DNA from: JAUWGC01 sp963753055
GTDB taxonomy: Bacteria > Bacteroidota > Bacteroidia > Bacteroidales > B18-G4
Reading direction: 5' to 3'
DNA: 64,000 bases
Assembly (NCBI GenBank): GCA_963753055.1
Contig: CAVWAP010000001.1
Location: 744,001-808,000 of the forward strand
Part shown: positions 52,913 to 59,922 of the stretch, piece after piece
How positions within the stretch are numbered: position 1 is the first letter of the stretch
Layout: every line of letters begins with the position of its first letter
Position numbers and translations under genes: made by a program
Notes under the pieces: generated by a model
Databases searched by the model: none
What the model saw: the letters and a program-made list of their open reading frames with translations, nothing else
What the model was told of the DNA's origin: nothing

Positions 52913-53719
52913 TCATTTATAATCCAATTCAACATATTCCCTTATTTGCGACATGTTTGATAACGTCAGTATAAACTTGTTTCCTGAAATTTTTCTGACA
53001 TATTCTTTTCCCTTTAAAAAATCATCTGCAGAATATGGTAAGCTATTGAATGCTTCTGTCTTATAATGCATGGGAAACACTATACTATGTACTTCTAGTT
53101 GATTAATGACACTGTCAGCTGTAGCTCCTGATATTGTGAACTGGCCACCGACTGGAATCATCAGAATATCTACTTTACCAATGGCTTCAATTTGGCTATT
53201 TGATAGTGTCGTTCCCAGATCTCCTAAATGAACAATCCTGATTCCATCAAATTCAAATACAAAAATAGCATTCATTCCATGTCTACCAGGATCATGATGA
53301 GAAGGGACAGTATAAATTCTTACATCGTTAATTTTCTCATCGATTGATATAACTTTTTGGATATTTGAAGTAGTACCTTTCAGCACTATAGGATTTCCAT
53401 CAACAACATCTACCCGGTTATGATCAGGATGATTATGGGATATGGTAACTATATCCGGTTCAATTCCCTTCGGCAGATGATAACCTTTAAACTCAACAGG
53501 ATCGGTTAAGATTTTTGTCATTTCCGAAGTAACAATTAAGAAGCAAGATTGACCAAACCATTGAATAACAACTTCCTTCTCAGCCGAATTGATATTGTTT
53601 ATTGAAGTCAGGTTTAATGGATTTATACGATTATCTCGTTGTACTTGCTGACAACTAAGAAATGCTGTGATCCAGAATAATAAGGCAACAAATTGTGTGA
53701 TTCTAAGTACTATTTTCAT
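52913..53719 (-). CDS. MBL-fold metallo-hydrolase lipoprotein (UlaG-like)
   Basis: A 268-residue lipoprotein (ITAFLSC). The metallo-beta-lactamase fold metal-binding motif is TISHNHPDHNRVD (HxHxDH), followed by PSHHDPGRHGMN, HLGDLGTTLSN and PMHYKTEAF. The sequence VVIQWFGQSCFLI at the start is typical of UlaG-like L-ascorbate-6-P lactonase relatives. Exported, so it probably acts in the periplasm. Substrate unknown. It is flanked by attC-like palindromes A and B and makes a one-gene cassette-like unit. Confidence 0.85.
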   Translation of the reverse strand: MKIVLRITQFVALLFWITAFLSCQQVQRDNRINPLNLTSINNINSAEKEVVIQWFGQSCFLIVTSEMTKILTDPVEFKGYHLPKGIEPDIVTISHNHPDHNRVDVVDGNPIVLKGTTSNIQKVISIDEKINDVRIYTVPSHHDPGRHGMNAIFVFEFDGIRIVHLGDLGTTLSNSQIEAIGKVDILMIPVGGQFTISGATADSVINQLEVHSIVFPMHYKTEAFNSLPYSADDFLKGKEYVRKISGNKFILTLSNMSQIREYVELDYK

Positions 53720-53767
53720 AAATATCCTAATATACTGTTGTTTTACATTATTGCAATTAAAAAATAT

Positions 53768-53834
53768 GACGCACAACGGTTTGCGTATGGTGCGTATCCC
53801 GGAGGGTATGTACTATACACCTTGTTGCAGGGCG
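53768..53834 (-). repeat. attC-like palindrome A
   Basis: Minus strand: left arm TGCAACAAGGTGTATAG, central ATACCC-TCC-GGGATA with a bulged base, right arm GCAAACCGTTGTGCG. It lies downstream of the esterase-like pseudogene. Confidence 0.55.
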
Positions 53835-53842
53835 TTTTTATT

Positions 53843-55157
53843 CTAATTTCTCAGTTTTCCAAGAGTTGTCGGATTGTAATTAACTTTTGAAATAGTATTT
53901 GTGAAAAATATAGCATCAAATGTTTTTTGGGGAATACATGTCATTTCAAAACCTTGTGCACGAATTACTTTGTCTGTATTCAGAAATTTTTCAACACTTT
54001 CATTGTCCGATTTTCCTTTTAAATCAAGTATAAAGTAGTCCGTTTTCAATTTTGCCAATGTCCCGTCTATTGTGCTAGGTTCAGCAGGTTCAAAAATTAT
54101 GTTTTCATCTTGAAATTCACCTTGATTAAATGATGCACCAATGGAAATCATATTGTCTTTTAGTTTCTGGTTTAATATATACCCCATTCCTTTGATTGGA
54201 ATATCTGGAAACATTTCCATTGTAAATTCTGATTTGGCAATATGAACATTATGAGCCCAAATAATTATTTTCTCATTTCTCTCTTTTACCCACAATGAAA
54301 TATTTGCCATTGCATTGTCTCGAATTAATCCCATCTTTAATCTGTCCGTTTCCACAAACATTTTATTTGCTTCATTAGCAGAATATGATAATTTTAAAAT
54401 CCTGTCATATTCATTTTTAGATGAATTAATAATGTAATTTGTTTCGTTTTGTTTTAAATGCCGAAATAATTCATTGTAATTTTTTATCAGCGTTTGTTTT
54501 TCTTCTTCTTGAAGTTCTGAATACTGTTGCATGGAAGTCTGCCATTGAGTATCTTCAATAATATTGCGAGCAAAATTGGTGTTTTGTATTTTATTGTAAT
54601 AAGGCATATCTACTTTTTGTAAGTATTCAAATATTTGTTCAAGGGCGTTATTCGGAGCAACTATATCAATTCCATAGAATTTTACTTTATTATCAATATC
54701 TTGACTTTTATTATATTCATACAACCATATCAATATATTTTTCATTTCCTGCGTGTCCCATAAAAACCAACCTGGCATATTTGACATTAATTCGTCAATA
54801 TTCCCATTTCCATTCAGAATATAGTCGTTAATTTTATTTGAGTAAGGCAAACTTGCTTCTAACACAAAAGCTTGTAAAATTCATTTCTTCAACGAGATAC
54901 TTTATAAACAGATATTTCAATTGAAATTGCTCGTGAATATCGTGGCGGCTTTCACCAAGACAAACAACTTCTGCGTCTCCAACAATTTGTTTTAGTAAAT
55001 ACAAATCGACTTGCTTTTCTGTTATTTCAAGTGTTTCTATTTTCTGTGAGTTTTTCAATGCCCAGTTCGAAAATTTGTCATTATTTTCTTGTGAAGATGA
55101 ATTATTGCAACTTACAGTTACTAATAAAATCAAAAATGTAAATAAAATTATTTTCAT
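53843..55157 (-). pseudogene. Erythromycin-esterase-like protein, frameshifted
   Basis: About 438 codons in two frames. The first, from ATG 55157, has a lipobox (VTVSC), then VVCLGESRHDIHEQFQL, the conserved GExxH region of the Ere family, and stops near 54834. The second continues as VLEASLPYSNKINDYILNG and runs to 53843 with AHNVHIAKSEFTM (conserved His) and the usual length. The break is one extra T in a TTTT run (plus-strand A-run 54866-54869). Members of this family include macrolide esterases, but a role in resistance cannot be claimed from this divergent lipoprotein version. Confidence 0.85.
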
Positions 55158-55200
55158 TTAATATCCCTTTTTATGTTACGTGTTCGGTTTCTTCAAATGC

Positions 55201-55333
55201 CCTACAACGGTCTTGCATATGAAAAGTAGCGGATTTTTATGCACCAACTTTTCGGTTAATTAATTACCTTAAATTTATTAATATCATTTACGTTATAACA
55301 CTTTAGGCCGCTATTTTTTATATACGTTGTTAA
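55201..55333 (-). repeat. attC-like palindrome C (long form)
   Basis: Minus strand: left arm TTAACAACGTATATAAAA continuing into ATAGCGG, right arm CCGCTACTTTTCATATGC followed by AAGACCGTTGTAGG, separated by about 75 AT-rich bases. The arms pair over about 22 positions with a 7-nt bulge. It lies just upstream of the esterase-like gene, and its left arm is nearly identical to that of site B. Confidence 0.55.
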
Positions 55334-55419
55334 TCTTTGTTCTTAATCATTCCTATTCCCAATTAATTTTAGTATATCACAAACTATTTTTTTTAATATT
55401 TGTTTATATCTATAAAAGT

Positions 55420-55905
55420 ATGAAATATTCTATAAAAACATTATTATTCAGCACGTTACTTCTATTGTTTGTTGCTTCCTCCTGTAGTAAAGATGATTCA
55501 GAACTTGTCAAAGAAGGAGGTCCTTTTAAGATCAGTGAATTAGCTGGTAATTGGGAAGCTACTTCTGCATTTTTTGGTAGTGACAATGTGAGTGTGTATA
55601 TCATTGAGGATGGGGGATCTTTATCCCTAACCGTCCAAAGTAGTGGCAGATTTTCATTAGCCATTGATCCGGTTGATCGTGAAGCATACACGGAAAGTGG
55701 AGAAATGTTCTGGGAACTTTACGAAGAAGACTATTATTTCGCCATTAAATGGGACGCTTATCCTGAGGACTGGTCTACCTATGGGGCAACGCATACAGAT
55801 ACTACCTTCTTTATGAATGGAGGGTCTGATGCCGGAGAATATGATTTTGACAATGACGGTACTGCCGAACCGGCCGTAATTGCTTTTGCGTTTATAAAGG
55901 TTTAA
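55420..55905 (+). CDS. Hypothetical lipoprotein, lipocalin-like
   Basis: A 161-residue exported protein with lipobox VASSC (Cys about 18) followed by a beta-rich domain of the lipocalin-like type (ISELAGNWEATSAFF, SLSLTVQSSGRFSLAI, and a C-terminal strand AVIAFAFIKV). Function unknown. Signal peptide and ATG at 55420 agree. Its stop overlaps the end of the DUF6090 remnant on the opposite strand. Confidence 0.7.
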   Translation: MKYSIKTLLFSTLLLLFVASSCSKDDSELVKEGGPFKISELAGNWEATSAFFGSDNVSVYIIEDGGSLSLTVQSSGRFSLAIDPVDREAYTESGEMFWELYEEDYYFAIKWDAYPEDWSTYGATHTDTTFFMNGGSDAGEYDFDNDGTAEPAVIAFAFIKV

Positions 55906-56009
55906 GTATGTTCCGGAATTCTTAATTTTTTGTTCTCGTTCCAATTATTGATTTGTAATGCAATTAGAATCCCAATGACGAGTAGAACGATTTCACCAAT
56001 GGCATATCT
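55902..56009 (-). pseudogene. DUF6090 protein fragment
   Basis: On the minus strand 35 codons read YAIGEIVLLVIGILIALQIN, then NWNENKK and a stop. This is the conserved transmembrane start of DUF6090 proteins, abundant and unique to Bacteroidota. Only this block is present; the N-terminal leader and the C-terminal body are missing. It joins the recombinase fragment, sharing a few bases of sequence (GAGATATGCC). Confidence 0.75.
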
Positions 56010-56118
56010 CTGTCGTCCTGCTCGATTTATGACCTAATAACTCCTGTATAAACCTGATATCAGTGCCTCCTTCCAGCAAATGCGTCGCAAAACTGTGCCT
56101 CAAGCAGTGTAACGTAAA
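56005..56118 (-). pseudogene. C-terminal fragment of a tyrosine recombinase/integrase
   Basis: On the minus strand 38 codons read FTLHCLRHSFATHLLEGG then TDIRFIQELLGHKSSRTTEI, the box II region of tyrosine recombinases with the conserved His-x-x-Arg (HCLR) and the second His (LLGH). The nucleophile Tyr, expected just after TTEI, is cut off, where the sequence switches to the DUF6090 fragment. The version matches the Bacteroidota XerD/IntI-like integrases of the LEGGTDIRFIQELLGHKSS type. A scar of a lost integrase at the edge of the accessory region. Confidence 0.8.
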
Positions 56119-56130
56119 GTTATGAATTTA
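56114..56130 (+). repeat. 17-bp direct repeat, right copy
   Basis: GTAAAGTTATGAATTTA, identical to 44699-44715. It overlaps the outer end of the recombinase fragment. Confidence 0.6.
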
Positions 56131-56210
56131 TTATATTTATAGGGAGAAAAGCATTTTTATCTTTTAGCAGATACAGTCTGAGCTTATTTGAAGGCAAACA
56201 ATCTAAACCA

Positions 56211-56966
56211 ATGAATATGAAAAGGGGCACATTTATTACTATTAGTATTGTTCTTGGATTGTTATTGATAATTATAAGTAATCCTTGCTTTGCTCAATTT
56301 AATAATTTCGGATTCACCTATGGTGTCAACTTCGCTAAATGGAATGGTGATGCTGATAATTTTGCCAATGATCTCAGTGAAGGCATGAGGGAGGAAGGTT
56401 TTACTGGAATCGACTACGATACTAAAACAAGAAACGGAGTCAGCTTTGGCATGTATTACGAATATATGTTTAATAAACGGCTGCTGATAAGGCCCGAATT
56501 GAATTATACGATGAAAGGTACAAAATTCAGACACGAAGGCCCGGTCACCTTTTATTTCGACTACGAAACATATTACCTTGATCTTAAGCAAGATCTTATT
56601 ATGGTGACCAACTATATTGAATTGCCAGTCTTGATGAGGTTCAATTTTGTAGATAATGATAAGACTACTGTTCCTTATGTGATCGCGGGTCCCAATGTCA
56701 GTTATCTGGTAACATCTAAGATGAAAGTTAAGACTGAAATGGATGACGATAAAGATACTTCGAATGAGGATTATGATAAATTTAACAAATTTGATTGGGG
56801 ATTGTATGGTGGGGTGGGAATTTCATTTATGAACACGATGTTGATTGAGCTTCGTTACAATTATAATTTCATGCCTGTTTTGGAGGAAAAATATAATGAT
56901 GGTTACCTGATGTATAACAGCATGATCTGCATTAATTTATTGATTGGTCTTTCCGATCAAAAATGA
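56211..56966 (+). CDS. Outer-membrane beta-barrel protein
   Basis: A 251-residue PorT-like barrel: signal peptide (ITISIVLGLLLIIISNPCFA), then strands with FTYGVNFAKWNGDA at the start and LIELRYNYNF, YNSMICINLLIGL near the end. Similar in type to the gene at 52-717. The ATG at 56217 is an alternative start two codons in. Function unknown. Confidence 0.75.
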   Translation: MNMKRGTFITISIVLGLLLIIISNPCFAQFNNFGFTYGVNFAKWNGDADNFANDLSEGMREEGFTGIDYDTKTRNGVSFGMYYEYMFNKRLLIRPELNYTMKGTKFRHEGPVTFYFDYETYYLDLKQDLIMVTNYIELPVLMRFNFVDNDKTTVPYVIAGPNVSYLVTSKMKVKTEMDDDKDTSNEDYDKFNKFDWGLYGGVGISFMNTMLIELRYNYNFMPVLEEKYNDGYLMYNSMICINLLIGLSDQK

Positions 56967-57004
56967 CATTGTGTCAACCTCGTGAGTAAAACCCCTGCAA
57001 TGGC

Positions 57005-57799
57005 TTACACCGAAATCGCCCCTTTAATATGCGGATGCGACTGGTAATCAACCAATCGAAAATCGTCAAACCGAAAATCGAAAATACTCCTAACTTCAGG
57101 ATTAAGGTTCATGACAGGTAAGGGATATGGCTCCCGGCCCAGCTGCAGCTTCACCTGTTCAATATGGTTATTGTAAATATGGGCATCACCCAGGGTATGC
57201 ACGAATTCACCAGGCTTCAATCCCGTCACCTGGGCCACCATCATGGTCAGTAAGGCATAAGATGCAATATTGAAAGGCACACCCAGAAAGATATCACAGC
57301 TTCTCTGGTAGAGCTGGCAGGATAACTTCCCATCATTTACATAGAACTGGAACAGCACATGGCAGGGGGGCAAAGCCATATTCTTCAGGTCGCCCACATT
57401 CCACGCTGAAACGATATGCCTTCTCGAATCGGGGTCTTCTTTTATACTTTTTATCACATTGGAGATCTGGTCGACAGCACTTCCATCAGGTGCCGGCCAT
57501 GAGCGCCATTGATAACCATAGATATGTCCAAGGTCACCATCCTCATCGGCCCATTCATCCCATATGCTTACACCATGATCATTCAGGTATTTGATATTGG
57601 TATCTCCATTCAGGAACCATAGCAGTTCATAAATGATAGACTTCAGGTGCAGCTTCTTGGTCGTCATTACAGGGAATCCCTTCTGAAGGTCAAAGCGCAT
57701 CTGGTAGCCGAAAGTGCTGATTGTGCCTGTTCCTGTACGGTCACTCTTTTGAGCACCGTTATTGATCACATGGTCCAGTAAGTCCAGATATTGTTTCAT
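57005..57799 (-). CDS. thyA: Thymidylate synthase
   Basis: ThyA methylates dUMP to dTMP with methylene-tetrahydrofolate. At 264 residues it equals the E. coli length. Visible: MKQYLDLLDHVINNG, DRTGTGTISTFGYQMRFDL, the Cys nucleophile in ALPPCHVLFQFYV, and the substrate-binding QRSCDIFLGVPFNIASYA and LGDAHIYNNHIEQ. It is the last gene of an operon with a nuclease and a nucleoside transporter (20-bp gap to the latter). folA is elsewhere, at 40 kb. Confidence 0.97.
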   Translation of the reverse strand: MKQYLDLLDHVINNGAQKSDRTGTGTISTFGYQMRFDLQKGFPVMTTKKLHLKSIIYELLWFLNGDTNIKYLNDHGVSIWDEWADEDGDLGHIYGYQWRSWPAPDGSAVDQISNVIKSIKEDPDSRRHIVSAWNVGDLKNMALPPCHVLFQFYVNDGKLSCQLYQRSCDIFLGVPFNIASYALLTMMVAQVTGLKPGEFVHTLGDAHIYNNHIEQVKLQLGREPYPLPVMNLNPEVRSIFDFRFDDFRLVDYQSHPHIKGAISV

Positions 57800-57818
57800 C
57801 TCCTAAATAAAAATATTA

Positions 57819-59210
57819 TTAACCTAAAATTATTCCTACAAGTGTTGCAGAGAATAAGGATGCAAGGCCTCCACCAATCAGGGCCCTGAACCCGAGCTGG
57901 CTGAGCATTTTCTTTTTGCCCGGTGCAAGCGCACCGATCCCTCCAAGCAATATCCCTATGGATGAGAAGTTGGCAAAGCCACAGAGCATATAGGTGGCCA
58001 TGATCATCGATTTTTGCTGGTAAAATGCCTCGGCAACGATCAATTTTTTCAGGCTGATATAGGCAATCATCTCATTCAGAATGATCTTCTCCCCAAAGAG
58101 CTGCGCCACCAGGGTAATGTCCTTGGCATGTACACCCATGGCCCAGGTTACCGGTGCAAGTGCATATCCAAGAATAAACTGCATGCTTAACTCCTTATAC
58201 TGTCCTCCGGTGAGGATAGAGATTGCTTCGTTCAGTGAGGTCCAGTCGCCAACCTTCATCAGGATATAATTAAACATGGCTACGAAAGCAATGAAAACCA
58301 CGAGCATGGCACCTACATTCACGGCCAGCTTGATGCCTTGAGTAGTACCATTGGCAATGGCTTCAAGGATGTTGGACCCAACATCTTCTTTTGAAACTTT
58401 GATGGTGCCTTCAACTGGTTCAGTTTGAGGCAACAGCAGCTTGGCGGCAACCACTGCACCGGGTGCTGCCATCACCGAAGCAGTGATCAGGTGCTTGGCA
58501 AAGACCAACTGTCCAGCCTGGTCATCTCCCCCCAGCAAGCCGATGTAAATGGCCAGCACTGCACCGGCAATGGTGGCCATACCACCAACCATGACCAGCA
58601 TGATCTCCGAACGGTTCATCTTCTCCAGGTACTCTTTGATAAGCAGGGGCGACTCGGTTTGCCCGAGGAAAATATTGCCGGAAGCGGATAGTGCTTCAGC
58701 CCCGGAAATCCTTAATGCTTTTGTCAGCAGCCAGGCCAGAACATAAACAACAGCCTGGATTACACCAAAATAATACAGAACACTTGTCAATGCAGAAAAG
58801 AAAACGATCGTAGGCAGTATCTGGAAGGCAAAGATAAATCCCATGGCATCAGTATTCATCAGCTCCCCAAAGAGGAACTCACTGCCAACTTTCGTGAAAT
58901 CAAGCACCTTGATAAACAGCAGTCCGATGAATTCGATGATGTTTTGGAAAATTGGCACTTTAAGTACCAGGATGGCAATTACTATCTGCATCAGTAATCC
59001 TATACCTACAATTCGCCAGGAAATGGCCTTTCTGTTGGCACTTAACAGGTAGGCTATTCCTATCAGGACAACCATCCCCAGCAAGCCTTTTAAAAGTGAT
59101 ATAAAGCTGAATCCACCTTCTGGTTCAATAGGAGGGGCCCCATCAGATGCGTGAATTAGAAAGGGAATAAGTAAAAAGGTAATGAGGATTAATGCTCTTT
59201 TTATTTTCAT
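57819..59210 (-). CDS. CNT-type nucleoside transporter (NupC-like)
   Basis: A 463-residue concentrative nucleoside transporter, importing nucleosides with a sodium or proton gradient. About ten helices with the family blocks GNIFLGQTESPLLIKEYL (substrate/cation site) and CGFANFSSIGILLGGIGALAPG are present. An N-terminal signal-like helix (ALILITFLLIPFLIHA) comes first. The start overlaps the stop of the bifunctional-nuclease gene by 4 bp. It fits thymidine or other nucleoside salvage beside thyA. Confidence 0.92.
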   Translation of the reverse strand: MKIKRALILITFLLIPFLIHASDGAPPIEPEGGFSFISLLKGLLGMVVLIGIAYLLSANRKAISWRIVGIGLLMQIVIAILVLKVPIFQNIIEFIGLLFIKVLDFTKVGSEFLFGELMNTDAMGFIFAFQILPTIVFFSALTSVLYYFGVIQAVVYVLAWLLTKALRISGAEALSASGNIFLGQTESPLLIKEYLEKMNRSEIMLVMVGGMATIAGAVLAIYIGLLGGDDQAGQLVFAKHLITASVMAAPGAVVAAKLLLPQTEPVEGTIKVSKEDVGSNILEAIANGTTQGIKLAVNVGAMLVVFIAFVAMFNYILMKVGDWTSLNEAISILTGGQYKELSMQFILGYALAPVTWAMGVHAKDITLVAQLFGEKIILNEMIAYISLKKLIVAEAFYQQKSMIMATYMLCGFANFSSIGILLGGIGALAPGKKKMLSQLGFRALIGGGLASLFSATLVGIILG

Positions 59211-59797
59211 GCGCCTTTTTTTCTGCTTTTAATCTCATCATTGATTTTGGATGCCTTTTCATACTCTTCATTCTCTATTGCCTTTTGCAAAGATTCTTCT
59301 AACTCACCCAAAGTAAAATCAGCATATTCATTTGAAGATGACTCATCGAATGAATCTGAGATATCCTCATTAACTTCTGATGTCTTCTCTTCCATGATGA
59401 TCCCAGCCTGTGCAAGGATATCCTCATTTGTATATATCGGACTGTTAAAGCGTATTGCCAGTGCTACAGCGTCGGATGTACGGGCATCAATTTCACTTTC
59501 TCCATCAGGGGAAATGCATATCAGCTTGGCAAAGAAAACGCCTTCAAGGAATTTATCTATGATGACCTCTTTGATAATAATACTGTAATGATCTGCGAAG
59601 TTTTTAAACAGGTCATGGGTAAGCGGACGGGATGGTTTCATCTTTTCTAACTCCACAGCGATAGCCTGCGCCTCGAAACCGCCAATGATAATAGGAAGCC
59701 TCCTTTTGCCATGTGTCTCTCCCAGTATCAATGCATATGCGCCGCTTTGCGACTGGCTGTAAGACATTCCAATTATTTCCAACTGTATCTTATCCAT
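59207..59797 (-). CDS. Bifunctional nuclease family protein with UvrB/C motif
   Basis: A 196-residue protein: a BFN (DUF151) domain at residues 1-130 (LILGETHGKRRLPIIIGGFEAQAIAVEL, DARTSDAVALAIRFNSPIY) and a C-terminal UvrB/UvrC-like helical motif (LEESLQKAIENEEYEKASKI). BFN proteins of plants cut RNA and DNA; bacterial ones are barely studied. First gene of the operon with the nucleoside transporter and thyA. Confidence 0.9.
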   Translation of the reverse strand: MDKIQLEIIGMSYSQSQSGAYALILGETHGKRRLPIIIGGFEAQAIAVELEKMKPSRPLTHDLFKNFADHYSIIIKEVIIDKFLEGVFFAKLICISPDGESEIDARTSDAVALAIRFNSPIYTNEDILAQAGIIMEEKTSEVNEDISDSFDESSSNEYADFTLGELEESLQKAIENEEYEKASKINDEIKSRKKGA

Positions 59798-59878
59798 GAA
59801 TTTGGATTCCGCTTAGTACCAATAATCAGATTAGTTGATAAAGGTATGCATTCTTGCCACAAAATTAAAATACTTTTT

Positions 59879-59886
59879 TATTTTTG
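59879..59886 (+). promoter_or_regulatory. Putative hppA promoter
   Basis: TATTTTTG matches TAnnTTTG, with CTTG at 59853-59856 about 22 bp upstream as a possible -33 box; the ATG is 36 bp downstream. Confidence 0.5.
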
Positions 59887-59922
59887 CCATACCGTAGATA
59901 ATCTAACCAAAAAATAATCTGT

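Noticed and set aside
53843..55157. Two separate overlapping genes of erythromycin-esterase type
   Set aside because: Together they make one family-length protein interrupted by a single base.
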